Shown here piece by piece: positions 33,268-42,232 of a stretch of DNA of 64,000 nucleotides. The stretch spans positions 68,592 to 132,591 of the forward strand of contig JAEYMU010000017.1 in assembly GCA_023407175.1 (NCBI GenBank), given 5' to 3'. The position numbers and the translations under genes were made by a program. This DNA is from Bacillota bacterium. Lineage in GTDB: Bacteria; Bacillota_A; Clostridia; Lachnospirales; Lachnospiraceae. Position 1 is the first letter of the stretch, and each line of letters opens with the position of its first letter. Under the pieces are notes generated by a model. That model worked only from the letters and a program-made list of their open reading frames with translations. It was not told where the DNA came from and did not search any database.

Positions 33268-34370
33268 ACCAGAATATAGAAGCTGCCGCCGCTTTATCCG
33301 CATTCCCCACCGAGGGTACACTTATTGGGGTGCTCCCTTACGGAAGCGGCCATATCAACGATACCTACGCCGCCTATTACCAGCTGGAAAGCGGGGAATG
33401 CAGGCGTTATCTGCTCCAGCGTATCAACAGCCGCATTTTTCGGGATGTGGATGGGTTAATGCGCAATATCGCAGGAGTGACCGGTTATCTTGCGGACCAA
33501 ATTCGGGAAAATGGCGGAAATCCACGGCGTGAAGCACTCACACTCATTACGCCCCGGGACGGAGGCCTGTATTTTACTGACCCGCAGGACATGTGCTGGA
33601 GGATGTATGAATTTATTGAAAACACCTTCTCGGTGCAGATTGTAGAAAATCCAGAGGATATGTATCATTCCGGGCTTTCCTTCGGCAATTTCCAGAGGCT
33701 GCTGGCAGATTACCCGGCGCAGTCGCTGACAGAATCCATTCCGGATTTTCATAATACGCCAAAACGCTATGAAGCCTTTCTGGAGGCTGTGGAAAAGGAT
33801 GTACTGGGGCGTGCAGCCGGAGTGGAGAAAGAGATTGCATTCGTAAAAAGCCGCGCGGCAGATGCGCGTGCGCTGACCGGTCTGCTGAAAAGCGGAGAGC
33901 TTGCTCTGCGTGTTTCCCATAACGATACAAAAATTAATAACATTCTTTTCGATAAGGCGACGGGAATGGGGCTTTGTGTGATTGATCTGGATACTGTAAT
34001 GCCAGGACTTTATCATTACGATTTTGGAGACGCAATCCGTTCAGGGGCAAATTCCGCCGCCGAGGACGAGCCGGATGTTAATAAAGTAGAAATCCGGCTG
34101 GACCTCTTCGAAGCCTTTACCAAAGGATATCTGGAAGCCGTCGGCAGCGTTCTTTCCAAAAAGGAAAAGGAGCTGCTGCCCATGAGCGCCAAGCTGATGA
34201 CCCTTGAGTGCGGTATCCGTTTTTTGACGGATTATCTTGCGGGGGACAGCTACTTTAAAATCCATCGTCCCGGGCATAATCTGGACCGCGCCAGAACCCA
34301 GTTCAAAATGGTTGCGGATATGGAGACTAAGTGGAGCCAAATGCAGCTGATTGTTCGGAGCTTTACATAA
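33264..34370 (+). CDS. N-acetylhexosamine 1-kinase-like phosphotransferase (NahK/LnpB type)
   Basis: A 368-residue aminoglycoside-phosphotransferase-fold kinase. The catalytic loop SHNDTKINNILFD and the Mg-binding block VIDLDTVMPGLYHYDFGDAIRSGAN match NahK proteins of the lacto-N-biose pathway, which phosphorylate GlcNAc or GalNAc at C1. YGSGHINDTYAAY near the N-terminus and LQRINSRIF are further family blocks. I start at ATG 33264, after AGGAGG and overlapping the previous stop. No GH112 phosphorylase is in the window, so free hexosamine may come from other hydrolases. Confidence 0.85.
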   Translation: MNQNIEAAAALSAFPTEGTLIGVLPYGSGHINDTYAAYYQLESGECRRYLLQRINSRIFRDVDGLMRNIAGVTGYLADQIRENGGNPRREALTLITPRDGGLYFTDPQDMCWRMYEFIENTFSVQIVENPEDMYHSGLSFGNFQRLLADYPAQSLTESIPDFHNTPKRYEAFLEAVEKDVLGRAAGVEKEIAFVKSRAADARALTGLLKSGELALRVSHNDTKINNILFDKATGMGLCVIDLDTVMPGLYHYDFGDAIRSGANSAAEDEPDVNKVEIRLDLFEAFTKGYLEAVGSVLSKKEKELLPMSAKLMTLECGIRFLTDYLAGDSYFKIHRPGHNLDRARTQFKMVADMETKWSQMQLIVRSFT

Positions 34371-34402
34371 GCCTGTAAAGTGTTCCTGTAACATTGCTGC
34401 GC

Positions 34403-34631
34403 GGAAAATCTGTTGCAGTTCAGCCTTGCAGGGAAATTGACAGGCTCTGGGAAAGAAATGTTTCCATATCGGAGCCGCTTTCGCTTAATTGCATTACGCA
34501 GCGGTACATAAGGCTCCAAAATACGGAGCCTAAGTACCGGCGAATGCAAATACTCCGAATGGAGAACATTTTTTCCCAGAGCCTGTCACCTTCCCTGCAA
34601 GGCTGAACTATAACGAAAATCTTGATTTTCC
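34403..34631. repeat. Long imperfect hairpin element E
   Basis: One near-continuous hairpin. The outer arms are GGAAAATC (34403-34410) / GATTTTCC (34624-34631). The main arms, about 57 bases each (34418-34474 and 34553-34608), include GTTCAGCCTTGCAGGGAA / TTCCCTGCAAGGCTGAAC and GACAGGCTCTGGGAAA / TTTCCCAGAGCCTGTC. The tip has TAAGGCTCC / GGAGCCTAA around 34508-34533. No ORF is inside. It lies after the kinase gene and before the promoter at 34643. Confidence 0.8.
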
Positions 34632-34642
34632 ACGGGAACCCC

Positions 34643-34671
34643 TTGACAATATAAAAGGGGTTTGTTATATT
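34643..34671 (+). promoter_or_regulatory. Sigma-A promoter of the PfkB operon
   Basis: TTGACA (34643-34648), exact 17-base spacer, TATATT (34666-34671). The spacer holds AAAGGGGTT, which pairs with AACCCCTT just upstream. Confidence 0.75.
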
Positions 34672-34702
34672 AGGATTATAAATTATTATTTATATATATA
34701 AT

Positions 34703-34715
34703 TTATTACTAATAA
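34703..34715. promoter_or_regulatory. Candidate LacI operator (perfect palindrome)
   Basis: TTATTACTAATAA is a perfect odd palindrome around C, about 25 bases downstream of the predicted transcription start. It is one half-site variant away from the motif at 28995 and 47462. Confidence 0.6.
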
Positions 34716-34741
34716 TTCTGCATAAATGGTGGTGCTTTCGC

Positions 34742-35752
34742 TTGTATACAATTGTTGACAATGGTGTCGAAAATGTACGGGATACGATTCTTGCCTTAGG
34801 AGAGCTTTTGGTGGATTTAGTACCCAGTCGTGAGGATATGCTCATACGGGAAGCCGGCCCCGTGATTAAAACGGCCAGCGGTTCGGCAGGAATTTTTGCC
34901 TGTGCTGCTGCCCTCCTGGGGAGAAAAGGAGGATTTATCGGAAAGGTTGGCAAGGACAGTCTCAGTCAGTTGGTGACGGATACTCTGCGTGAGCAGGGGG
35001 TTGATATGTCCCATGTGATTGAATCGGATGAGGGACAAATTGGTCTTGCGTTTTTGGAATACCTTCCGGATCGGCGTAATTACCAGTATTATCGCCGCAA
35101 TTCCGTAGGAAGCCTGTTAAGGGCGGAGGAATTGGACGAGGATTACATAGCGGGTGCATATGCCGTTCATTTTCCCGGAATGCTGCTGGAGCTTACCCAG
35201 GAGATGCGTGGAGCCTGTGAGCGCCTGATGGAGCTTGCCAAAAGGCATGGGGTGCTTCTGTCCTTCGATCCGAATATCCGCAGTGAGCTTTCTGCCGATG
35301 ACGGAGCGCGTGCGCGGCTGATGAAGGCCGTTTGCATGGCGGATGTTGTGGCACCCACATTGAAGGAAGGACAGCTTATCACAGGTAAGCAGACCATCGG
35401 CGATGTTTTGCGTGCTTTGCACCTTATGGGACCGCGTGTGGTTGCACTCACCCGGGATAAGGACGGGCTGGTATTGAGCCGGGACGGGCAGGTTGTTTTT
35501 GTGGATGGAATCGACGAGGAGCCTGTTGATCCGACAGGTGCCGGGGATACGCTGGCGGCTGCGTTGTGCGTGGGACTGCGTGAGAATATGCCGCTGATGG
35601 AGCTGGGGTGCTTTTGTAATTGCGCGGGAACATTGGTTATCACCAAAAAGGGAGCCATTGGAATGGCGCTGCCCACCCGGACAGAGGTGGATACCATGGT
35701 TGCGAGCGGTATCTGCAAGGCACATACGGCCTTATTGGCAAGCCTTGCATAA
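34742..35752 (+). CDS. PfkB-family sugar kinase (fructokinase / KDG kinase-like)
   Basis: A 336-residue ribokinase-fold kinase. The N-terminal ILALGELLVDLVPS is typical of fructokinases and 2-keto-3-deoxygluconate kinases. The substrate region is GPVIKTASGSAGIFACAAALLG, and the C-terminal anion hole with catalytic Asp is VDPTGAGDTLAAAL. The start is TTG 34742, the only reasonable codon in frame, with a weak GGTGG upstream. It leads the operon with an HpaI-type aldolase and a hydroxyacid dehydrogenase. In that company, a keto-deoxy-acid kinase is plausible (inference). The RBS quality makes the start uncertain. Confidence 0.8.
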   Translation: MYTIVDNGVENVRDTILALGELLVDLVPSREDMLIREAGPVIKTASGSAGIFACAAALLGRKGGFIGKVGKDSLSQLVTDTLREQGVDMSHVIESDEGQIGLAFLEYLPDRRNYQYYRRNSVGSLLRAEELDEDYIAGAYAVHFPGMLLELTQEMRGACERLMELAKRHGVLLSFDPNIRSELSADDGARARLMKAVCMADVVAPTLKEGQLITGKQTIGDVLRALHLMGPRVVALTRDKDGLVLSRDGQVVFVDGIDEEPVDPTGAGDTLAAALCVGLRENMPLMELGCFCNCAGTLVITKKGAIGMALPTRTEVDTMVASGICKAHTALLASLA

Positions 35753-35794
35753 AATAGACAGTTTCAAAAATTTCAAATAACAGGAGAAAAACGT

Positions 35795-36562
35795 ATGACA
35801 TTTATAAAAGAGAGGCTCAAAAACGGTGAAAAGGTGCTGGGCACAATGATTACGACCTTTATAAGCCCTGATATTGCGAAAATACTTAAGAACTGCGGCT
35901 TTGATTTTTGCATTGTGGATTGTGAGCATGGAGCATTTACCACACGGGAGGTTGCGAACATAATTGCCGTGGCACGCGGTATTTCCCTGCCGGTGCTGGT
36001 GCGTATCCCCGAGATGCGTCGGGAGCATGCACTGAAATTTATGGAAATGGGTGCGTCGGGACTGCTTTTGCCGAATACGGAATCCGCAGAGCAGGCACGC
36101 ATGCTGGTGGATTGCACCAAATATGCACCCCTGGGACATCGCGGCGTATCACTTTCCCGTCCGCATACGGACTTCCAGAAGATAAGCGACGGACCTGCCT
36201 ATATGCAGAGTGCAAATGACCAGACTCTGCTTCTTTGCCAGATTGAATCGCGGGAGGGAGTAAAGCATATTGAGGAAATCATGGCAGTGGAAGGAATTGA
36301 CGCAGCCCTGATCGGGCCTAATGATATGACGCAGGATTACGGTGTTCTGGATCATTTTGATGACCCGGAAATCGTGGCTGCATTTGAGAAGGTGATTGCT
36401 GCCGCTAAGGCTAACGGGAAATTCTCCGGAGTTCATTTTGCCGGCTCGGAGCCGCTGAAGAAATGGCTGAGCAAGGGAATGCAGCTGAATATGTGGAACA
36501 GCGACTGCGGGCTTTTGATGGCAGGTGCCGCCGCACAGATAAAGCAGTTGAAGGAGGAATAG
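35795..36562 (+). CDS. HpcH/HpaI-family class II aldolase
   Basis: A 255-residue metal-dependent aldolase of the 2-keto-3-deoxyglucarate / 4-hydroxy-2-oxo-heptanedioate type. It releases pyruvate and an aldehyde. Family blocks are LGTMITTFISPDIAKILKNCGFDFCIVDCEHGAF (with the catalytic-type His in DCEHG), VRIPEMRR and IESREGVKHIEEIMAVEGIDAALIGPNDM. The metal ligands Glu and Asp are in these blocks. The RBS is CAGGAG. It sits between a PfkB kinase and a D-2-hydroxyacid dehydrogenase. Substrate chain length is not readable. Confidence 0.88.
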   Translation: MTFIKERLKNGEKVLGTMITTFISPDIAKILKNCGFDFCIVDCEHGAFTTREVANIIAVARGISLPVLVRIPEMRREHALKFMEMGASGLLLPNTESAEQARMLVDCTKYAPLGHRGVSLSRPHTDFQKISDGPAYMQSANDQTLLLCQIESREGVKHIEEIMAVEGIDAALIGPNDMTQDYGVLDHFDDPEIVAAFEKVIAAAKANGKFSGVHFAGSEPLKKWLSKGMQLNMWNSDCGLLMAGAAAQIKQLKEE

Positions 36563-36564
36563 CC

Positions 36565-37533
36565 ATGAAAATTGTAATACTGGACGGATATACTGAGAAT
36601 CCGGGAGATTTAAGCTGGGAAGGCTTTGAACAGCTCGGAGAACTGACGGTCTATGAACGGACAACCTATACAAGCGCCGAGAGGAACCGTATTATTGAGC
36701 GGGCAAAGGGTGCCGGGGCTGTTATTTTGAATAAAACTCCTCTGGATGCGGAAACACTGCGCCGGCTGGTACCGGAGCTTCGGTATGTCGGTGTGCTTGC
36801 AACCGGCTTTAATGTGGTGGATGTGGATACGGCGAAGGAGCTGGGCGTGACGGTATGTAATGTTCCCACATACGGAACAATGGCAGTGGCACAGTTTACC
36901 ATGGCTCTTTTGCTGGAGCTTTGCCACCATGCCGGTGCACATGCAGAGGCTGTGCATCAGGGAAGATGGGAAGTCAATCCGGATTTTTGCTTCTGGGATT
37001 ATCCACTGATTGAGTTGGCCGGAAAAACCTTCGGAATTATCGGTCTGGGACGAATTGGACGGGCAACCGCTAAGCTGGCTTCCGCTTTTGGTATGAGGGT
37101 TGTGGCTTTTGACGAATATGTAGCCGCATCAGAGGAGGCAACGATGCTTTCCCTCGACGAGGTACTTTCTCAAAGTGATGTCATCAGCCTGCACTGCCCG
37201 TTGTTTGAAGCTACACGCGAAATTGTCCGTGCGGAAACCATTGCGAAGATGAAGGATGGGATTTGGCTGATTAATACCTCCCGTGGTCCGCTGGTGAACG
37301 AGGAAGACCTGGCAGCCGCACTACACAGCGGAAAGGTTGGAGGAGCTGCGCTGGACGTCGTATCCACAGAACCGATTCTGCCGGATAACCCGCTGAAGGC
37401 AGCGCCCAATTGCCTGATTACGCCGCATATTGCCTGGGCCTCCAAGGAAAGCCGGCAGCGCCTGATGGATATTGCGGTACTCAATCTGGAAGGCTTTTTG
37501 GCCGGCATGCCACGGAATATCGTAAATCTATGA
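36565..37533 (+). CDS. D-2-hydroxyacid dehydrogenase (glycerate dehydrogenase-like)
   Basis: A 322-residue NAD(P)-dependent dehydrogenase. The Rossmann motif is GLGRIGRA (about 156-163). The catalytic Arg is in NTSRGPLVNE, the Glu in ALDVVSTEP and the His in ITPHIAWAS, the full family triad. It probably reduces the hydroxypyruvate or tartronate semialdehyde-like product of the aldolase (inference). ATG 36565 follows AAGGAGG, two bases after the upstream stop. It ends the operon at a strong terminator. Confidence 0.9.
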   Translation: MKIVILDGYTENPGDLSWEGFEQLGELTVYERTTYTSAERNRIIERAKGAGAVILNKTPLDAETLRRLVPELRYVGVLATGFNVVDVDTAKELGVTVCNVPTYGTMAVAQFTMALLLELCHHAGAHAEAVHQGRWEVNPDFCFWDYPLIELAGKTFGIIGLGRIGRATAKLASAFGMRVVAFDEYVAASEEATMLSLDEVLSQSDVISLHCPLFEATREIVRAETIAKMKDGIWLINTSRGPLVNEEDLAAALHSGKVGGAALDVVSTEPILPDNPLKAAPNCLITPHIAWASKESRQRLMDIAVLNLEGFLAGMPRNIVNL

Positions 37534-37553
37534 GATTGCTTTGTTATAAGAAG

Positions 37554-37590
37554 GAAGAGGCTCCCCAAAGCGAGGGAGCCTCTTCTTTTT
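37554..37590 (+). terminator. Terminator after the dehydrogenase gene
   Basis: GAAGAGGCTCCC (37554-37565) pairs with GGGAGCCTCTTC (37574-37585), followed by TTTTT. Confidence 0.92.
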
Positions 37591-37599
37591 GACGGTATC

Positions 37600-39390
37600 T
37601 TACACGTACCAGTCACCGCCCATGGGTTTGACATCCTTGAGGGGACAGGGCGCGTGTACGGAGGAAAGCCACGCAATTTGTCCGTTCCTGCTTTGCAAAA
37701 TGCCGCATTCGAGAAGTGCTGCTTGAAGCTCCTTGGGAAGCTCGGAGGGAGGCAGGCCTGCCTCGCCGGTGAAGGGCTCAAGAATTTGTGCAAGCTTTGG
37801 AAAGTGTTCCTCAAGCTGCGGAGAGAGAAAGAGTGTCCCCCCGGCAAAATAGGCGGCATGTGGGTAACGGCAGCGCCGATGGGGTGTAAGGGCCGCTTCC
37901 ACCATCAGGGGACCGTCGCAGGGATTGTAGCGGCTTCCATGTTCCGGCCGGAATACCACATCTACATTATAATAGTAGTGGATGTCCGGATGATTGTCAA
38001 ACATGGCAGCGTGTACAAAGGCTCTGCCCTCGGTGTCGGTTTCGGCGCTGATTTGGATGGGAGCCTCACTTTGGGGCTGGGAGCTGTAGCTTCCGTCCGT
38101 ATTCCAGACAGCGGTAAAGCGGAAGGTTAGTTTTTCACCGGGAACAGGACGGCCTCCGGCACGTAGAATAGCCATATATTCATTCGTATAATGGCTGCCA
38201 TCCTTAGAAAGCTGTCTCGCCAGGCTTAATGTGCAGGCGGGTGACAGCTTATTGTCCACACGGAAAAAATCCGCTCCGAGCCACATATCATGCTGTCCTA
38301 CGGCAGCATCGCCGCCGTAATGCCCAAAATTGGCGATGGTACCGTCGGGAAGAAGCAGCAGGAAGGGCTGATAAAGACTTGGCTCTACGCCATCCAGCTC
38401 ATACCAGTTTTCGCCGTAATCGTTGGAGCAGGAATAGGGCTTGCCGCGCCGGCTGCCGACTATAAGTCCGTCGGGCAGCATGACCAGGCTTTCGGGAACA
38501 AAGCCGCCCTGTGCGTTGCGGGTCGGGTCCTGCGGAGCACCCCGGCGTATGCTGTAAAGGGTTCCGTTAATATAGCTGCTGCCCCGTCGCTCAACAAACT
38601 GGCGGGCAACCGGAGTGCCCTGCACATCACCGGCAATGAACAGTAGTCTGCCGTCGGGGCATTCCGCAACATCATATTCGTGGGCGCCGACGCCGGGCAG
38701 AATATAATGCGGCCCGTCGAAGGAACGTCCGTCGCGGCTTGTCATGAAAAAGGTCTGGATTTTATGGATATAGGTTTCTCCGGGAAGCATGGTATTGCGT
38801 GTCGTGCGCTCCTTCCCGGGACCCCACGGAGTGCCGTACAGGCTTGCCAGCAGGATGATCGTGCCGTCGCTTAGACGGCGGCTGCGCCAAAGATAGGGAG
38901 CACAGCCCTCCAGCAGGCGTGTCACCGGCGTCCAGGAATGTCCGCCGTCAGTGCTTTCCCGCACCTCAATATAGTCGCACCAGCCGGTTCGTGCTTCGTT
39001 GATGCGGGGTACATCCATGCCGATAATACGTCCGTCAGGGAAGCCCACATTGCAAAAGGAGCCCTGCTCAAGCTGGCAGCGTCCTGTTTCTGTAAAGGTG
39101 TGTCCGCCGTCGCTGCTCATCATGTAGACACGAAAGCTGTATTGCTCGGCATCGCCGCATTCCACAGAGCAGTAGGATACCGGTGCACCCACGGCCTCGC
39201 CCATTTCAAGCCTGGCGGGAATATAGCCGGGATTTGGGGCCTGCAAAGTTTCCTTGAAGGAGAGCCCGATTCGCCCGTCACCATAATCAAAGGCCGTCGC
39301 CCATGCTACAAAGCCCGGGCGCTTTTCCGGGATATAGAGTGTCTCCCGGCGTGAATCAACGGCTGTAAGTCCATGTCCGAATGTTTTCAT
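37600..39390 (-). CDS. Sialidase-fold (BNR/Asp-box) protein with C-terminal extension
   Basis: 596 residues with no signal peptide. The first about 370 residues form a beta-propeller with Asp-box-like turns SSDGGHTFTET, STDGGHSWTPV, SRDGRSFDGP and SNDYGENWYEL. A beta-sandwich-like region (about 400-510, GEKLTFRFTAVWNTDG) and an unassigned tail follow. The Arg of the sialidase RIP-type motif is not evident at the expected N-terminal strand (GFVAWATAFDYGDGRIGLSF). It is the last gene of the minus-strand operon, overlapping the oxidoreductase by 4 bases. It is probably an intracellular glycosidase or lyase of unknown substrate. Confidence 0.7.
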   Translation of the reverse strand: MKTFGHGLTAVDSRRETLYIPEKRPGFVAWATAFDYGDGRIGLSFKETLQAPNPGYIPARLEMGEAVGAPVSYCSVECGDAEQYSFRVYMMSSDGGHTFTETGRCQLEQGSFCNVGFPDGRIIGMDVPRINEARTGWCDYIEVRESTDGGHSWTPVTRLLEGCAPYLWRSRRLSDGTIILLASLYGTPWGPGKERTTRNTMLPGETYIHKIQTFFMTSRDGRSFDGPHYILPGVGAHEYDVAECPDGRLLFIAGDVQGTPVARQFVERRGSSYINGTLYSIRRGAPQDPTRNAQGGFVPESLVMLPDGLIVGSRRGKPYSCSNDYGENWYELDGVEPSLYQPFLLLLPDGTIANFGHYGGDAAVGQHDMWLGADFFRVDNKLSPACTLSLARQLSKDGSHYTNEYMAILRAGGRPVPGEKLTFRFTAVWNTDGSYSSQPQSEAPIQISAETDTEGRAFVHAAMFDNHPDIHYYYNVDVVFRPEHGSRYNPCDGPLMVEAALTPHRRCRYPHAAYFAGGTLFLSPQLEEHFPKLAQILEPFTGEAGLPPSELPKELQAALLECGILQSRNGQIAWLSSVHAPCPLKDVKPMGGDWYV

Positions 39391-40547
39391 AAGCTCCTCC
39401 TGAAGGAATCCTTCTCTAATGCGACAGTGCGCTGCTCCTGTTGGGAAAGGAGCGCTGCCGTAAGAACCTGATGGCTGCGCCTCGCTTCGTCCGGGGTAAA
39501 GCAGCCGAATTGACAGGGCAGCCCCCGAAGCTCGCTGATAAATGCCGCAAACATCTGAAGCAGGGAATCGGAAAAGCCGAATTCAAAAATCCCCCCGGTA
39601 ATGACAGGAAACTGCGGCTTTTGTCCAAGCACCAGGCGGCTCCAGGCCTGCTCACGCCCAACAGCCTGGGTATAGTAAACCGCATTGGGATCGTCGGTGG
39701 AGAAACGTGCGGACATATCCAGTCCATAAAGCTCATATTCCACGGTATTGGTGCAGCCGGGAGCCATCCGCTTCATTTCAAAAATCAGCGGAAATTCATC
39801 CCCTGCCTCATTTTTGCCGCAGCAGTTAAGAATAGCATTGTCCCAGGTTTCACAGGGAACCATATTGCCGCTTTTGTCCGGGCGTTCTTTCACCAGATTT
39901 GCCAGCTGCGCCGATACGGTCTCGGGAAAAATTCCAAGATGGAAGGGCAGGTGCTGTGTGTGGATGCCCAGATCGCCCATGCAGCCATAGTCCCCGTTCA
40001 TGGAGAGAGTGCGCTTCCAGTTGATCGGCTTTTTTAAATCCATGTCAGAGCTGTGCCTGATGGCAAAGCGCGCTTCAATGATACGTCCGAAGCGTTCTTC
40101 CCGATACCACCGAATCATCTGCTGCACTGCCGGATAAAAGGGGAATTCACTGGCGCACCGCACAAAGACCCGGGGATTTTCCTTCATGGCGGCTTCGATT
40201 TCCTCATAAGCGGCCAGATCCATGCCGAAGGGTTTTTCGCCGATCAGGTGCTTTCCTGCGCGAATGACATCGCTGTAAACCTTTGCGTGGAGATGATGCG
40301 GCACGGCACAGTAGACGGCCTCCACTTCGGGATTTTCCAACAGCTCCTGATAATTATGATAAAAATAAACAGTATCCGGAACCTGACGAAACCAATTCAG
40401 ATTGTCTTCGGACAGGTCGCACGCGGCAACAATGACCGGACGGGGGATAGAAGCGTCCAGGTGCAGCCATCTTAGGGAAGCACTGGCGAATTCCCTTCCC
40501 ATCAGGCCGCAGCCGATTACGCCGAATTTTACAGTAGCAGTATTCAT
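39387..40547 (-). CDS. Gfo/Idh/MocA-family oxidoreductase
   Basis: 386 residues. The N-terminal Rossmann domain has the motif VIGCGLMGREFASASL (about 10-25) and the hallmark GEKPFGMDLAAYEEIEAAM, with the Lys of EKP. A C-terminal alpha/beta domain follows, with TFMKPI-like DMDLKKPINWKR and GDLGIHTQHLPFHLG. It probably oxidises or reduces a hydroxyl on a sugar or cyclitol with NAD(P). It overlaps its neighbours by 4 bases on both sides, so translation is coupled. It is the second such enzyme in the operon. Confidence 0.88.
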   Translation of the reverse strand: MNTATVKFGVIGCGLMGREFASASLRWLHLDASIPRPVIVAACDLSEDNLNWFRQVPDTVYFYHNYQELLENPEVEAVYCAVPHHLHAKVYSDVIRAGKHLIGEKPFGMDLAAYEEIEAAMKENPRVFVRCASEFPFYPAVQQMIRWYREERFGRIIEARFAIRHSSDMDLKKPINWKRTLSMNGDYGCMGDLGIHTQHLPFHLGIFPETVSAQLANLVKERPDKSGNMVPCETWDNAILNCCGKNEAGDEFPLIFEMKRMAPGCTNTVEYELYGLDMSARFSTDDPNAVYYTQAVGREQAWSRLVLGQKPQFPVITGGIFEFGFSDSLLQMFAAFISELRGLPCQFGCFTPDEARRSHQVLTAALLSQQEQRTVALEKDSFRRSL

Positions 40548-42091
40548 TTTGCACCGCCTTTCAAAAGCTTCAGAGATTTACGCATGGCATCAAGAATGTG
40601 GTCCGTCATGCTTTTTGTTGTAATAATTGGCAGCTTGGTAAGCGCCACGGGAGGACAGTTTGGCTTGTAGGTCTGGGCGCTGATGTCAATGCCATACAGC
40701 GTGTTCATGGACCGGCAGAAGGCCACAGCGATATCGACCGCATCAAAACAGAGCGCCGTCATCATTCCGTCGCCCTCTACCCCGCTGCAGTATTCAGGGA
40801 AGTCCAAAGCAAGACGGCAGACGGCTTTGTGGTAATAGCGACTGTTTGAGGTGATTTCGGAGCCGTTTCCCGCAATAAACTCCATGGTAATAAGATAGGC
40901 GAGACTTGCCAGCTCCTCTTGGCCGTTGGTGACTAGTGCGCCGAATTGACTTAAGCTGTCAAAGGCGGCGCTGGCGAGAACCTTGCTGGCAGGGTAGCAG
41001 CCTCCGGGGAAGCCCTTGCCAATGGATACAAAATCCGGTGCCAGACCGTAGTGCCGGAACAGGAACAAGCCGTCATACCAGGCACAGGACTGGATCTCGT
41101 CGCACAGAACCGGCGTATCGCTTTCGCGGCAAAGACGGTAGGCTTCCTGCAGGTAATCCTCTCGCAGGCGAATTCCGCCGTAGTTCATAAGAATTATTTC
41201 GTGGCAGAAGCCGGCAGTTTTATAGGGCGGGGTGTTCCATTTTGCGATTGCCCGGGCAAAGCCTGCGGCATCGTTAATCGGGACGCTTTCGACGTGGTAG
41301 ATGCTATTTTCCTCCGCTTTTTCCAAAAGCTTGGGCCAAAGTCCGCGCAATGTCTGCGCAAAAATCGTCGTACCGTGATAGTTGCCTGTAATTCCCCCCG
41401 CGTTATCCGCCATCACAAGGAAAACAGGTATGCGTTCCTCAAAGGGGGCGCTTTTCTCCTCCAGCGGATAGAAGCGCGAGAGCATCATCTTCAAGGCTGC
41501 TTCCACTGCCAGTGAGCCGGTTTCGAGGTTGATGACCCTGTTCAGAACGCCGGGCTTACAGGTGCATATAAGGGCCTCCATTTCTTTTGAACAGGGATCA
41601 ACACCGTTTGCCGCGGCAACCAGCCTGCGTTCAAGCGTGCGGGTAATAAAGCCGCGTGTGTTGTTGTGGGTGGCGTTGGGAATGCCCAGCCTCTTAGCCT
41701 TTTCAATCAGATTATAACCGGGAAAGGAATGGCCCAGCGGAATGTGGTAATGCTCACTTTTTCCTGCAAAATACAGCCTTCCGTCCTCACCGAGCCGAAA
41801 GCAGCCAAAGCCGTTTAAAGGTGCGGACGAGTTGTGCTGCGCTGCACGGAAGGAATCAGAGGGGGCTCCGTACTCCCGGGTTTCAAAAGCCGGAGCCATT
41901 TGCTGCATCAATTGGCCCATCAGCTCCTCCTGCCTTAAAGCAAAGGACTCCGGGTAAAAATTTTCCCGTTCACGGGCGATAGAAAGCAGGGCTGCTTCAT
42001 CTTCGCCTGTCAGCGCGGCACGCGCCCTGCAGACAGCGGTGATATATTCTTCTCCCAGCAGATCGGCTAAGGATCGTTGTATATTTTTCAC
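40544..42091 (-). CDS. Class III PLP-dependent aminotransferase
   Basis: 515 residues. PLP lysine lies in DFVSIGKGFPGGCYPASKVL, and the Asp is in TPVLCDEIQSCAWYDGLF. NAGGITGNYHGTTIFAQTLRG and VINLETGSLAVEAALKMM match ornithine/4-aminobutyrate-type aminotransferases. It is about 60-80 residues longer than most members, mainly at the N-terminus. The start is GTG 42091 after GGAGG; the frame is open to 42115. It removes or adds an amino group, and its place between a sugar isomerase and two oxidoreductases suggests an amino sugar or cyclitol substrate (inference). Confidence 0.82.
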   Translation of the reverse strand: MKNIQRSLADLLGEEYITAVCRARAALTGEDEAALLSIARERENFYPESFALRQEELMGQLMQQMAPAFETREYGAPSDSFRAAQHNSSAPLNGFGCFRLGEDGRLYFAGKSEHYHIPLGHSFPGYNLIEKAKRLGIPNATHNNTRGFITRTLERRLVAAANGVDPCSKEMEALICTCKPGVLNRVINLETGSLAVEAALKMMLSRFYPLEEKSAPFEERIPVFLVMADNAGGITGNYHGTTIFAQTLRGLWPKLLEKAEENSIYHVESVPINDAAGFARAIAKWNTPPYKTAGFCHEIILMNYGGIRLREDYLQEAYRLCRESDTPVLCDEIQSCAWYDGLFLFRHYGLAPDFVSIGKGFPGGCYPASKVLASAAFDSLSQFGALVTNGQEELASLAYLITMEFIAGNGSEITSNSRYYHKAVCRLALDFPEYCSGVEGDGMMTALCFDAVDIAVAFCRSMNTLYGIDISAQTYKPNCPPVALTKLPIITTKSMTDHILDAMRKSLKLLKGGAK

Positions 42092-42232
42092 TATAATCCT
42101 CCGTTTCTGCCGCAAGCCCGGAAATTCGGGCGGCGGCGAAATATTTGCAAAGTATATTGTTGATAATCAGGCTGAATTGTACCTGAATTTCAATGTGTTA
42201 AAATTGCTCCTTATGTTCAGGCAAATGTCCTA
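42092..42232. other. Operon gap with a small hairpin
   Basis: A 141-base gap inside the minus-strand operon. GCCCG/CGGGC (42116-42131) flanks a short loop near the aminotransferase RBS. It may tune expression of the last three genes. No promoter is convincing. Confidence 0.4.

Noticed and set aside
24112..34631. CRISPR array as an explanation for the repeated intergenic elements
   Set aside because: Units are single, long and palindromic with different stem sequences; there are no regular spacers and no cas genes.
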